A stretch of DNA of 64,000 bases from Clostridium formicaceticum. Lineage in GTDB: Bacteria; Bacillota; Clostridia; Peptostreptococcales; Natronincolaceae. The notes beneath the pieces were generated by a model. It had not been told where the DNA came from and searched no databases. It was given only the letters and a program-made list of their open reading frames with translations. The position numbers were made by a program, and so were the translations under genes. The stretch lies in NCBI RefSeq assembly GCF_001854185.1, contig NZ_CP017603.1, positions 4,522,756 through 4,586,755 of the forward strand, given 5' to 3'. This document shows, piece by piece, positions 27,992-37,027 of the stretch (position 1 is the first letter of the stretch; each line of letters begins with the position of its first letter).

Positions 27992-29209
27992 ATGAATCAA
28001 GAATCTTACTTAAATCACTTATCCTTTGAAAACGCCAGAGACCGTCTAAAAAATATTTTACAAAAAACTGACTTAATCCATAGCGTCATTTTTAGTAAAG
28101 AATCAGAAAACCAAGTTTATATCAAACCAGAAAACCTACAAACCACTGGTTCTTTTAAAATCCGTGGTGCTTACAATAAAATTGCTAAATTGTCCTTAGA
28201 GGAAAGAAAAAAAGGTCTTATTGCCTCCTCCGCAGGGAATCATGCGCAAGGCGTTGCTTATGCCGCTGAAATGCTTGGGGTAAAAGCCACCATCGTTATG
28301 CCCAAAACAACTCCTCTGATTAAGGTGGAAGCAACCAAAAGCTACGGGGCTGATGTAAGACTTTTTGGAAATTGCTATGATGAAGCCTATAAAGAAGCCC
28401 TGAGACTACAAAAGGAACTTGGTGCTATTTTTATTCACCCTTTTGATGATTTAGATGTCATTGAAGGTCAGGGAACCATTAGCTTAGAAATTATCGAAGA
28501 ATTACAGGATGTAGACTGCCTATTGGTACCCATAGGTGGTGGAGGTATTGCCAGTGGTATTGCCCTGGCTGCAAAAATGTTAAAACCCAGTATCAAAATC
28601 ATTGGGGTAGAACCAGAGGGTGCTAATGCCATGAAAATCTCTGTTGAAAGCAACAAAATCACCCATCTTGATACCGTCAGTACCATTGCCGATGGTGCAG
28701 CAGTGAAAAAACCAGGAGAACTTACCTTTTCTATCATCAAGGATTATGTGGATGAAATTGTTACAGTTTCTGACTTTGAAATCATGGAGGCCTTTTTGTT
28801 GCTTTTAGAAAAACATAAATTAACTGGAGAAAATGCAGGGGTTTTATCTCTGGCTGGACTGAAAAAAATCAAAGAAAAAAATAAAAAAGTAGTGTGTATA
28901 GTAAGTGGGGGTAATATTGATGTGGTATCTATTTCCTCTATGATTAATCGCGGACTTCTTTCACGGGGTCGGATCTTTTGCTTTTCAGTAAATCTACCTG
29001 ATGTGCCTGGCGAACTTTTAAGGGTTTCCAGTATCTTAACGGAGTTAAACGCAAATGTCGTGAAGCTGGACCATAATCAATTTCAAACCTTTGATCGTCT
29101 GATGGATGTACAGCTTCAAGTAACGGTTGAAACCAATGGTCATAAGCATATTGAGGAAATTATTACAAAATTCAAAAGCTTAGGTTATAATATTACAAAG
29201 GTATATTAA
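27992..29209 (+). CDS. ilvA: Threonine dehydratase (short form with C-terminal ACT domain)
   Basis: PLP enzyme converting threonine to 2-oxobutanoate and ammonia, the first step of isoleucine synthesis. The PLP Lys is in TTGSFKIRGAYNK; the phosphate loop is GGGGIASG; SAGNHAQGVA is also typical. The C-terminal 75 residues form one ACT domain (NLPDVPGELLRVSSIL) that would bind an allosteric ligand. The 405-residue form is between catabolic TdcB and the long IlvA. The start was placed at the ATG behind AAAGGAGG (27974-27981); an upstream in-frame ATG at 27893 lies just past the T-box terminator and has no ribosome site. The T-box indicates a biosynthetic role. Confidence 0.95.
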   Translation: MNQESYLNHLSFENARDRLKNILQKTDLIHSVIFSKESENQVYIKPENLQTTGSFKIRGAYNKIAKLSLEERKKGLIASSAGNHAQGVAYAAEMLGVKATIVMPKTTPLIKVEATKSYGADVRLFGNCYDEAYKEALRLQKELGAIFIHPFDDLDVIEGQGTISLEIIEELQDVDCLLVPIGGGGIASGIALAAKMLKPSIKIIGVEPEGANAMKISVESNKITHLDTVSTIADGAAVKKPGELTFSIIKDYVDEIVTVSDFEIMEAFLLLLEKHKLTGENAGVLSLAGLKKIKEKNKKVVCIVSGGNIDVVSISSMINRGLLSRGRIFCFSVNLPDVPGELLRVSSILTELNANVVKLDHNQFQTFDRLMDVQLQVTVETNGHKHIEEIITKFKSLGYNITKVY

Positions 29210-29218
29210 ATATCATAG

Positions 29219-29309
29219 GCGTTAACTTAATCTAATTATTTTCAAAAACTCTCCCAATTTATCATCCTGAGCATAGCAAAGGATGATAAATTATGGATTA
29301 AGTTAACGC
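29219..29309. repeat. Nested palindromic element after ilvA
   Basis: A 91-bp element with a perfect 14-bp outer repeat (GCGTTAACTTAATC 29219-29232 / 29296-29309) and a perfect 13-bp inner repeat (AATTTATCATCCT 29256-29268 / 29280-29292) around GAGCATAGCAA. The core ATCCTGAGCATAGCAAAGGAT resembles the TTCTGAGCGAAGCGAAGAA-type interspersed repeat found in many bacteria. It can also act as the ilvA terminator (CACTTTTTC follows). Confidence 0.7.
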
Positions 29310-29352
29310 TACACTTTTTCAGTGGCCTCTTTAATATGTTTCCTTGACCTTT

Positions 29353-29616
29353 TTATCCATGTAGGTTTTTGATCTGCTGTTGTATATCCTTTAAATCATA
29401 AGAAGTGAAATCCCTTTTTCCATTAACAATAACCGCTTGATCATCCACCCTATTCTTGATCAACATGTATTTTTTCTCTTCCTCTTCATTTACATCATTG
29501 CTGCAGCTATCATACCTTATATATTTCCACTGTCTTCCCTCTTGGTAAATAATAAAGTTTACTATACCAGCTTCTAGATCAGCCTGTAATTCCTTCGCTA
29601 ATTCCTGTAATCGCAT
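29353..29616 (-). CDS. Small hypothetical protein
   Basis: 87-residue acidic protein of unknown function. AAGGAGG, 7 nt before the ATG, supports translation. It has no signal or membrane segment; the N-terminal helix (ELAKELQADLEAG) is followed by strands (NFIIYQEGRQWKYIRY), a Glu-rich turn and an alpha/beta end. No family recognised. It is isolated between ilvA and the germination genes. Confidence 0.7.
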   Translation of the reverse strand: MRLQELAKELQADLEAGIVNFIIYQEGRQWKYIRYDSCSNDVNEEEEKKYMLIKNRVDDQAVIVNGKRDFTSYDLKDIQQQIKNLHG

Positions 29617-29718
29617 TAAAAGTCCTCCTTATAATTAAAATAGAATGCTTTTTTATATGAATGCACGCTTGAATTTTAACATACTAAGAACTATATTTGC
29701 AATCCATAGCTATATTTT

Positions 29719-29750
29719 TTAGCCAAGGATTCATCTTAAGCTTTGGCTAA
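29719..29750. terminator. Hairpin after the gerC-like gene
   Basis: TTAGCCAA (29719-29726) and TTGGCTAA (29743-29750) form an 8-bp stem just past the gerC stop. A T-run lies on the opposite side from that expected for the ger transcript, so its role as a terminator is uncertain. Confidence 0.4.
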
Positions 29751-29780
29751 CTCCTTCTACCTTATTTTCTATGAAGAAAA

Positions 29781-30893
29781 CTATCTAAAATTCGTTATAT
29801 CTGTACTTCCTTCCACTTGAACCGTCACGTCTAATTCTAAGTCAGTGATTTCAACAACATTGGGTATATCAACTGTTGGATACTTGGCGTTAAAGACGTC
29901 TTGAACATCGAATAGATCAATACCTTTTTCTTTATAGGCATCAAACAAATCTCTACATTGATTTTTCAATAATAAAGCTGCTTCTTCTTCGAGTTTTTCA
30001 GCGGTAGCCTGGTCTAAAATAATGCTTTCCTGAGTTTCCCCAAAGGTAGTTTTTATATTGATGGATTTTCTTAAAATGACTTTATTATTTTTCAGTTCAA
30101 TAGCAGTACTTGTATTCCCCCTCAATACTTCCAGTACTACTTTTTTATCCTGGTAAACGGGATGCGGTAAAAGCAGCAAACCTATGTGTGATATATCCAT
30201 TAGTAAGTGATAGTTTCTTACTTCTTCAGCACTTAGGGTGCTTACTAATTTATCATCCTGCATAACAGCCGCACCGGATAATTTGATCTTGTCCTCGTCC
30301 ATATTTATAGCATGGCTACAGGTGCTTAATACGTCTACCCTTTTTCCTTTTAAACGATTGTTAAGATATGTATTCAATAGTTCCTTAGCTCTTTTTCCTG
30401 ATACAGCAGGATTTTCCTGAGTTTCATATAGATATAGCCCTAGGTACTCATTCTCCTTTAGCTTTACCTGCATCAAGGTTTTTGGATCATCTCCCATAAA
30501 AACTAAAACTAAAGTTCTTATTAAGAGTTCCTGATCTCGATGCAAAAAATCAAGAAATTCCTTCAAACCATGTCTTGCCGCCCTTTCAGTAAAGATGATG
30601 GCCCTGTTTTGTGTGTAATTAATTTTGTAGCTGGAGAAAAGATTCAGTTTGCGTACCGCTTCAAAAATAGTTTCTCCTTTACTTTCATAAAAAACTCTAT
30701 TTCCTCTTTCTGTATTGCTTTCATTACTGCGGAAGGAATGAAAGGCTTCCACCATAAGAATGGGATTTCCCTCTTCATCCACATCAATTATTATAGCAGT
30801 AACAAAAATTACACGATTAATATCTATATAGTTAAAACAACTGGTTAAAAAAATACTGCATAATAGCATTACAATGATCACTTTTGCCTTCAT
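29781..30893 (-). CDS. Germinant receptor C subunit, lipoprotein (GerC/GerKC family)
   Basis: Lipid-anchored subunit of a spore germinant receptor in the inner spore membrane. The N-terminus has a signal ending in the lipobox LTSC, followed by the family opening FNYIDINRVIFVTAIIIDVDEEG. At 370 aa it has the usual length, and the SGKRAKELLNTYL and LSGAAVMQDDKLV segments are characteristic. It overlaps the stop of the A subunit gene by 1 nt, so the two are expressed together in the forespore. Confidence 0.92.
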   Translation of the reverse strand: MKAKVIIVMLLCSIFLTSCFNYIDINRVIFVTAIIIDVDEEGNPILMVEAFHSFRSNESNTERGNRVFYESKGETIFEAVRKLNLFSSYKINYTQNRAIIFTERAARHGLKEFLDFLHRDQELLIRTLVLVFMGDDPKTLMQVKLKENEYLGLYLYETQENPAVSGKRAKELLNTYLNNRLKGKRVDVLSTCSHAINMDEDKIKLSGAAVMQDDKLVSTLSAEEVRNYHLLMDISHIGLLLLPHPVYQDKKVVLEVLRGNTSTAIELKNNKVILRKSINIKTTFGETQESIILDQATAEKLEEEAALLLKNQCRDLFDAYKEKGIDLFDVQDVFNAKYPTVDIPNVVEITDLELDVTVQVEGSTDITNFR

Positions 30894-32320
30894 TATTTTT
30901 CATCCTTATAAAAAATGTTTTTAGAAATATCATTAAGATCATCTCTCAAAATTAAATCCTGGAAATTAAAGGACCTAAAGGTCCCTAAAGGATATAAGTA
31001 AGGATAACCACAGGTAGTTAAATCAGATATATGGGAGCAAAACAAAATAAATCCTATATAAAAACCTGGTAATCCTAGAACAGCTGCCATCAACAAGATC
31101 GTATTGGACCACAAAAGAATACCCGCATACATTTTCGGTACCAAAAACAATGAAATAGAAGACAAAGCAATAATAAGCACGGTAATCTCAGAAGCTAATC
31201 CGGCACCAATAGCAGCATCACCTAGAATTAATGCCCCTACAATACTAAGGGCAGAGCCTATTGGTTGAGGTAACCGAATTCCAGCTTCCCGCAGTATCTG
31301 AAAAAATAACATCATAATCATAATTTCTACAATGGCAGGAAAAGGAACCCCTGACCTGGTGATTGCCATACGAAAAGCAAAAATATAGGGTACTAATTTA
31401 AAATGATAAGCAATCAAAGACAAATAGAGCCCCGGCAACAGCAGAGCAATAAAGAAGGCAATCCAACGAACCAGCCTAAAATAACTTTGTCCATAGCTAT
31501 TTAAATAATAATCTTCACCCACACTAAAGTATTCCACAAAAAAGTGAGGAGCAGTCACAACAAAGGGGGTATTCTCCTGGAGGATAGCCACTCTTCCTTC
31601 TATTAGGCTTCCAACGACCTTATCTGGTTTTTCGGTATAACCTAAGGTATCAAAGATACTTTTCTTGGTTTGAAGAGCTTCATCCAGCGCCTTTGATTCC
31701 AGCAAAAATTTTATTTTTGCATTTTGCAGTCGATCTCTAACAAACGCCACCAGCTCTGTGGGGGCCTGGTCCTCTATATACACCAGCATCACAGGTGTAT
31801 CACTTTGTTTGCCTATTAACATTTTTTCAAATTTTAATTTTGGGTTACGAATACGTCGCCTAATTAAAGAAATATTCGTGGATAGGTCTTCAGTAAAACC
31901 TTCTCGAGGACCTTTGATGACAGTCTCCGTAGGGGGCTCTTGAATATCTCTAAAACTATACTCCTCTGCATCACAATAAATAAATTGATCTGCAAAACTA
32001 AAAAGCAGTACTACATTCGCAAATAAAATCTGTTTTACTGCTTCATCCAAGTCTGTTCCTAAGGCTGTATCATCTGCAAAAATATGGTCGTTTTTAATTT
32101 TTTCTATATCCTCTGGAAAATCTTTGCATGCTACTAAGGGCTTTATAATAGCATGGCTAATGAAATTTTGGCTACAAATGTTGCTGATATAGATGGCAGT
32201 AATGGGACCTTTTTCTGTATCAATCCTTCGGTATATCACATCATCATTGTTTTTTAATTGTTCTTTTATTGCCTTAAGGTTATCTTCATACTTCTTAAAA
32301 TAAATTTTCTTTTTACTCAC
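30893..32320 (-). CDS. Germinant receptor A subunit (GerA family)
   Basis: 475-residue receptor subunit. The N-terminal soluble half (about 1-260) holds motifs such as GPREGFTEDLSTNISLIRRRIRNP and VGSLIEGRVAILQENTPFVVTAP, both typical of GerA/GerKA; the C-terminal half has about five membrane helices with AIVEIMIMMLFFQILREAGIRLPQPIGSA split over two segments. The start is GTG, placed by the reading frame; the ribosome site (AAGGATGAT) is fair. It pairs with the GerC protein downstream and the divergently encoded B subunit. Confidence 0.93.
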   Translation of the reverse strand: MSKKKIYFKKYEDNLKAIKEQLKNNDDVIYRRIDTEKGPITAIYISNICSQNFISHAIIKPLVACKDFPEDIEKIKNDHIFADDTALGTDLDEAVKQILFANVVLLFSFADQFIYCDAEEYSFRDIQEPPTETVIKGPREGFTEDLSTNISLIRRRIRNPKLKFEKMLIGKQSDTPVMLVYIEDQAPTELVAFVRDRLQNAKIKFLLESKALDEALQTKKSIFDTLGYTEKPDKVVGSLIEGRVAILQENTPFVVTAPHFFVEYFSVGEDYYLNSYGQSYFRLVRWIAFFIALLLPGLYLSLIAYHFKLVPYIFAFRMAITRSGVPFPAIVEIMIMMLFFQILREAGIRLPQPIGSALSIVGALILGDAAIGAGLASEITVLIIALSSISLFLVPKMYAGILLWSNTILLMAAVLGLPGFYIGFILFCSHISDLTTCGYPYLYPLGTFRSFNFQDLILRDDLNDISKNIFYKDEK

Positions 32321-32417
32321 CTATATCATCCTTCATCTTCTTTTACTGTATAAGCTTATCTTAATTGGAAATAATGATTGAATATTACCTTCATTTTACA
32401 AAAGAAAGGTTGTCTTT

Positions 32418-33479
32418 ATGGATAAATTTAATGCGAAACATTTTGCTTTTCTTATACTTGCAGTCACTGTCGTATCTCAGAAAACCTATCCTAAAGTATT
32501 TATTTTAAATGGGGGTTATGACAGCTGGGTTGCAGTCATTATCTCCTCCGTCATCATATTGCTGTATTTGATTTTTTTCTTGAAGGTCTGCGAAAAAAAC
32601 AATAACTATGACTTTATTGCTATCTACAGAACGGCTGCTGGACAAAAACTTGGAAAACTGCTGCTATGTTTATTTGCTATGACACTTTTTTTAACATTAG
32701 TGGAATCTGCCGCTGTAGAAGCCAATTCTATGCATACAAATATGTTATTGGAAACACCTGTATGGTTTTTTATTTTATTTTTTGTCATTCCTGCTGCCTA
32801 TTCAGCGGGAAGAGATTTAGTATCTATTGTCACCATAACACTGATAGGTATTACCTTAATTAACCTTGCAGGTATGAATCTAGGGATGTTAACAGCTCCT
32901 TATAAGGATACCAAACTGCTTTTTCCTATTTTTGCTGATGGTATTACTAAGGGTTTCATCTTATCCATTTTACAGATCTTAGGACTTTATGGAAGCTTAA
33001 CCATAGTATTTCCCTACTTAACAGAAATTAAAGATAAAAGAAAATTATTTTTATATTCAATACTTGGTATGGTGTTTGTGATACAGATGTTGATTGTATC
33101 TATCACAGGAGCTTTTATGACTTTTGAAATCACCAGACTTAAGTCTATCCCCTACCCTAAGCTGCTGCAAACCCAAATGGTCAGCCATTTTAGGTTTATC
33201 GAAGCGGGAGAGCTTTATGTTATGCTTCAAATTGTTGGCGGTTGGTATATTCGCTATGTTGTCACCTTTTATACCTTAATGAAAATCCTTTCAGCCCTTA
33301 ATTTACGACATAAATATACGATTGTCATCATCAGTTTTGCTACAGGCATTGCTGCTTGGTTTGTAGGAAATAACTTATTTGTATTATTTAGGTTCTTAAG
33401 CTACTACACTTATATTTCTTTAGTAAATTTTTTCCTTATCCCCTTCATTCTCTTTGCTATCTATGCCTATAAAAAATAA
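32418..33479 (+). CDS. Germinant receptor B subunit (GerB/spore permease family)
   Basis: 353-residue integral membrane protein with about ten helices from the amino-acid/polyamine/organocation superfamily of spore germination permeases. The KHFAFLILAVTVVSQKTYPK start and the LESAAVEANSMHTNMLLETP segment fit the family. It completes the A/C pair but is transcribed in the opposite direction from a 97-nt shared intergenic region, an unusual arrangement since most receptor operons run A-B-C or A-C-B on one strand. Confidence 0.92.
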   Translation: MDKFNAKHFAFLILAVTVVSQKTYPKVFILNGGYDSWVAVIISSVIILLYLIFFLKVCEKNNNYDFIAIYRTAAGQKLGKLLLCLFAMTLFLTLVESAAVEANSMHTNMLLETPVWFFILFFVIPAAYSAGRDLVSIVTITLIGITLINLAGMNLGMLTAPYKDTKLLFPIFADGITKGFILSILQILGLYGSLTIVFPYLTEIKDKRKLFLYSILGMVFVIQMLIVSITGAFMTFEITRLKSIPYPKLLQTQMVSHFRFIEAGELYVMLQIVGGWYIRYVVTFYTLMKILSALNLRHKYTIVIISFATGIAAWFVGNNLFVLFRFLSYYTYISLVNFFLIPFILFAIYAYKK

Positions 33480-33485
33480 ATCAAA

Positions 33486-33522
33486 GCCAAGACTGAGGAA
33501 AATCTTCTCCTTAGCTCTTGGC
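33486..33522. terminator. Bidirectional terminator between gerB and the spo0E-like gene
   Basis: GCCAAGA (33486-33492) pairs with TCTTGGC (33516-33522), with extra inner pairing (AGGA/TCCT). It follows the gerB stop and directly abuts the stop of the convergent spo0E-like gene; the AGCTTTTTT flank on the plus side gives a T-run. Confidence 0.7.
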
Positions 33523-33524
33523 AA

Positions 33525-33704
33525 TTACTTAGCTTTTTTACTTGAGCTGCCTGTTCTTAATGATAGCTGTCGTAGCCGTCTTTTCTGTTCTTTTACAATA
33601 TGTTGATCTAATTCTTTGCTTAGTTTAATTACTTCATCTTTTATAAAATCATTTGCTTTTAATAAATCATTTAAAGATTCCTTTAATGCACTTATTTTAT
33701 CCAT
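33525..33704 (-). CDS. Spo0E-like aspartyl-phosphatase family protein (59 aa)
   Basis: A short ORF found by eye. It encodes 59 residues with the helix-loop-helix signature of Spo0E/Ynz phosphatases: DEVIKLSKELDQHI contains the S-x-E-L-D motif, where Asp attacks phospho-Asp of Spo0A. The ATG has an AGGAGG ribosome site at 7-8 nt. A near-consensus sigma-A promoter (TCGACA, 17 nt, TATAAT at 33762-33757) is about 50 nt upstream. The basic tail (KRRLRQLSLRTGSSSKKAK) is not part of the motif. Expected function: dephosphorylate Spo0A and delay sporulation. Confidence 0.88.
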   Translation of the reverse strand: MDKISALKESLNDLLKANDFIKDEVIKLSKELDQHIVKEQKRRLRQLSLRTGSSSKKAK

Positions 33705-33756
33705 CTTTTTTTCCTCCTGTACCGATGATCGCTTTTAAAAAAACAATACTAGTTTA

Positions 33757-33785
33757 ATTATAGTCCCAATAAGAAACATTGTCGA
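33757..33785 (-). promoter_or_regulatory. Promoter of the spo0E-like gene
   Basis: Minus strand TCGACA (33785-33780), 17-nt spacer, TATAAT (33762-33757). An imperfect palindrome GGGACACTAATTCCC (33814-33828) lies between this promoter and the XRE gene and could be an operator for that regulator. Confidence 0.65.
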
Positions 33786-33885
33786 TACTTTTTTGATAAA
33801 ATATTTGCTTTTCGGGACACTAATTCCCAAATGATTTATTTCAAAAGCATTATCAAGTAAAATATATCAAGTAGGGGGTGCTTTT

Positions 33886-34248
33886 ATGAACTTTTCCCAT
33901 AGATTAAAACAACTTAGAAAAGAAAAAAAATTAACACAAGAAGACTTAGCAATTCAACTCAATAAAACTCGCTCTACTGTTGCTGGATATGAAACGGAAA
34001 GAAAAGAACCAGATTATGATACACTAAAAAAAATAGCAGAATTTTTTGATGTATCTATAGATTACCTTCTTGGACATTCTGACACACCTCATTCCTATTC
34101 TTCTAAAAATTGCATTACTGAAACGAAGGCTCGCTACGGTTTAGATAATAAAGACCTTCCTGATGAAGCGATTAAGCAGATTGAGGACTATATCGAGTTT
34201 ATCAAGCAAAAATATCATAGCAGCGAAAATAACAAAAAAAAATCTTAG
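33886..34248 (+). CDS. XRE-family transcriptional regulator
   Basis: 120 aa. The N-terminal 62 residues are an HTH_3 domain: FSHRLKQLRKEKKLTQEDLAIQLNKTRSTVAGYE, and FDVSIDYLLGHSD ending the domain. The C-terminal part (about 75-115) is a charged helix with IKQIEDYIEFIKQKY. The latter is like tails that mediate dimerisation in SinR/ImmR-type repressors. It is divergent from the spo0E-like gene, so a shared role in sporulation timing is possible. GGGGG ribosome site. Confidence 0.92.
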   Translation: MNFSHRLKQLRKEKKLTQEDLAIQLNKTRSTVAGYETERKEPDYDTLKKIAEFFDVSIDYLLGHSDTPHSYSSKNCITETKARYGLDNKDLPDEAIKQIEDYIEFIKQKYHSSENNKKKS

Positions 34249-34264
34249 ACTTCTAGTGGGTTTT

Positions 34265-34303
34265 AAAAGGGTACTATAGCGCTTATTGCTATAATACCCT
34301 TTT
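34265..34303. terminator. Bidirectional terminator between xre and the GGDEF-EAL gene
   Basis: AAAAGGGTACTATAGC (34265-34280) and GCTATAATACCCTTTT (34288-34303), a 16-bp stem with one mismatch and A/T flanks on both sides, between convergent genes. Confidence 0.88.
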
Positions 34304-34349
34304 ATCTATCTTCTAGTAGTTTTTTCATTGCACATCGGTTAAATGCTAT

Positions 34350-36419
34350 TTAGCCCTTTAGATAAGCAACGACTGTCTTGCTCCTTCTGTGTTTCATCAA
34401 ATATTCTCTCTCAAAAACATCTGCAGCTACAGGCCGGCCGTATATATAGCCTTGAATCTCATCACAACAAAGCTCTTTTAATATGCTTAATTGTTCTTTT
34501 TCCTCCACACCTTCAGCGATCGTCTTTAGACCTAGTCCATTGGCCATCATGATGATGGCTTTAACAATAAGCAAAGTGTTTTTATCGTTTGCTATATTAT
34601 CTATAAGTTCCTTTGCTATCTTAAGCCTATCTATGTCAAATCTTTTTATGTAGCTTAGGGATGAATAACCTGTCCCAAAGTCGTCTATAGAGATATTAAT
34701 GTCAATTTCTGCAAGAGCTGTAAACAGTTCCTCCATAGAAGTTTCTGAATTCATGGTACTGTTTTCAGTTATTTCCAAATCAATCCACGCTGGCTTAACA
34801 CTACTTGCAGTAATTTTTTGCTTCAACCAATTAACAAAATCCTCCTGATCAATTTGTTTCGGAGATATATTAATGCCCATTTTAAGATCCAAACCATATT
34901 CTTCATTCCACACTTTAATTTGTTTCAATGCCTCATCAATAACCCATTCGCCTATTTTTATAATCATAGAAGTTTCTTCCGCTATGGGAATAAATTCCCC
35001 CGGCAGTATCCATCCTTTATTAGGGTTATTCCATCGAATCAATGCCTCCATCCCTACTAAAGCATTATCCACTATTCTATATTGCGGTTGATAGTAGAGC
35101 TGAAACTCTTGTCTAAAGTCAATATGTCGAAGCAAAAGTTCAATCTCATGTTTTCGTTGAATTTCTTCACTAAGCCAACTATCAAAAAAAACAAAACGTT
35201 TAGCAAGATAATTCTTTTTTGCCTGATACATGGCCATATCAGCATATTTTATCAATGTATTCCTTTCATCAGCATCTCTTGGAAATAGAGCTATACCAAT
35301 ACTCACCCCCAACTGAAAACTATAGGGAGGTATAGATATCGTTGTTTCACATAGTTTTATGATCTCTTTGGCATACTGACAAAGCGTCTCTTCTGAAATA
35401 TTTTCATTCACCACCATAGCAAATTCATCCCCACCGACCCTTGAAAGAATACCATTGGAAGGACACCAAATTTCCAGCCTTTGGGCAATTTTTTTTAAAA
35501 TTTCATCACCCATTTCATGTCCGTGGGCATCGTTAATCGCTTTAAATCTATCAAGGTCCATATAGAAAACAGAAAAAATTTTTTCTTCAGAGGAATCTAT
35601 TAGAGAATCAATATACTGAATAAAGTACCTACGGTTAAAAAGACCTGTTAAAGCATCCCTTTTAGATAAACTCTCCAAAGTTTTATTTACTTGAACAAGC
35701 TCCTTCGTACGTTCTTGAACAGTTTGGTCTAATATATCATTGAGCTGTTTTTCTCTTCTTAAAAGATATTCGTTTTTTATGGCTGTTTGCACATATCCTC
35801 TAATTAATTGGTAAATTATGATTACACCTATCATATGGATAAAGACAAGATTACTCATGATACCAGCAAAATAAAAAACCAACGGCACAAGGAATAACCA
35901 TGTTACAATATTAGGCCTACCATAGTTTTCAGGAAGCTCCATCTTGCATACTTCAGTTTCTCTACTAGGATTCTCTGCTTCCTCCATAGCGGCAAAAGCC
36001 AATAATACTATAGTAAACATATAAAAACCGTCAATGAGTGTATTAGCATTATATTTATCCATAAAAGTAAGGTAAATATAATAAAGATCGCAAAGGGTAA
36101 AAATAATTATGCTTGTCACAATCAGATGCATAGTTTTGCTAACATTTTTTACTTTTGAAGAATTATACATGATAAGAATAATACTTATGGATAAGAAATC
36201 AAAAAATAAATACAGAAAAGTACTTAAAAAATCGCCATTCAAAAAAGAACTTATATCCATTTTAGAAAACATAATCGCCCATATGGATACAATGATGGTG
36301 GTTCCAACAGCAATTACATCTAAAAGCAGTTGTACTGTATGCCATTTTTTTATATTATAGTAAAAATATAACCCACAGGAAATAAACAGCATTATATTGC
36401 ATATTAAATAGAGATACAT
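34350..36419 (-). CDS. Membrane GGDEF-EAL protein (c-di-GMP turnover), 5' part frameshifted
   Basis: The 689 residues in this frame hold four to five membrane helices (about 1-200), a coiled coil (ILDQTVQERTKELVQVN), a GGDEF domain (about 255-415) with intact GGDEF (SRVGGDEFAMVV) and no RxxD inhibition site, and an EAL domain (about 430-680) with MEALIRWNNP and DDFGTGYSSLSYIKRFDID, so both activities are possible. The first Met has no ribosome site. The frame extends upstream through further membrane-helix sequence (WSWRALFFVALSWGIVDI) and ends at an A9 run, where the previous frame continues. The intact protein would start near 36714. Confidence 0.9.
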   Translation of the reverse strand: MYLYLICNIMLFISCGLYFYYNIKKWHTVQLLLDVIAVGTTIIVSIWAIMFSKMDISSFLNGDFLSTFLYLFFDFLSISIILIMYNSSKVKNVSKTMHLIVTSIIIFTLCDLYYIYLTFMDKYNANTLIDGFYMFTIVLLAFAAMEEAENPSRETEVCKMELPENYGRPNIVTWLFLVPLVFYFAGIMSNLVFIHMIGVIIIYQLIRGYVQTAIKNEYLLRREKQLNDILDQTVQERTKELVQVNKTLESLSKRDALTGLFNRRYFIQYIDSLIDSSEEKIFSVFYMDLDRFKAINDAHGHEMGDEILKKIAQRLEIWCPSNGILSRVGGDEFAMVVNENISEETLCQYAKEIIKLCETTISIPPYSFQLGVSIGIALFPRDADERNTLIKYADMAMYQAKKNYLAKRFVFFDSWLSEEIQRKHEIELLLRHIDFRQEFQLYYQPQYRIVDNALVGMEALIRWNNPNKGWILPGEFIPIAEETSMIIKIGEWVIDEALKQIKVWNEEYGLDLKMGINISPKQIDQEDFVNWLKQKITASSVKPAWIDLEITENSTMNSETSMEELFTALAEIDINISIDDFGTGYSSLSYIKRFDIDRLKIAKELIDNIANDKNTLLIVKAIIMMANGLGLKTIAEGVEEKEQLSILKELCCDEIQGYIYGRPVAADVFEREYLMKHRRSKTVVAYLKG

Positions 36420-36714
36420 AAATATAGTGAGGGTTCGAGGATCTGTTAAAAATACATTTTCCGTGATAAACCATAAAATATCTACAATTCCCCAGCTTAA
36501 AGCAACGAAAAATAACGCCCTCCAACTCCATTTGTATGTACAAATTTTTTTTTGATTCTAGCCATATAATGGTGGCTGATGTAAACGCTACCACTGGAGA
36601 TAAAATATTGCCCCACTTATCATTATTAAATAACAGAGCAATCATATAGATAAAAAATACGGTTATTAAGCTATATATCTTTATATGCTTTTTAAGATCA
36701 AACAACAAGCCCAC
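36355..36714 (-). pseudogene. N-terminal fragment of the GGDEF-EAL protein (separate frame)
   Basis: This frame starts with GTG at 36714 and encodes a plausible N-terminal membrane segment (IKIYSLITVFFIYMIALLF, ILSPVVAFTSATIIWLESKK) before entering an A9 run on the coding strand at 36545-36553. Removing one A joins WLESKK to ICTYKWSWRALFF in the downstream frame, giving a continuous membrane domain. So the 119-residue ORF is real only to about residue 56; the rest is out-of-frame. Cause may be a true mutation, sequencing error at the homopolymer, or slippage. Confidence 0.75.
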
Positions 36715-37027
36715 CCCCCAATGAAGTCACATCCTATCAAAGCCCCTGCTTTCTACCCTGTTTTAATTTTATTATAATAAGCATTAATTTAGGGAAATTG
36801 CTTTCAAAAATCTTATTTGTCCTTAGGTCAGACTGAGAAAGATTGCTAAGTGACAAATTATGGTTAAAATTTATATTGATGATTTTATTATAGTATATAG
36901 TAGATTAAAGGACAACGGTATACAGTGATTATAATTATTAAAAACGAAAATTTTTTAATAAGAAAAACTTTAGGCATTTAGGTGGACTTGCTTCGAATAT
37001 GATGAATTCCATACAAGAAAACATGAA

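Noticed and set aside
32321..32417. Forespore sigma-G promoters in the gerA/gerB divergent region
   Set aside because: Candidate boxes (GAAATA and CATTTTA for gerB) exist but are too degenerate to support a call.
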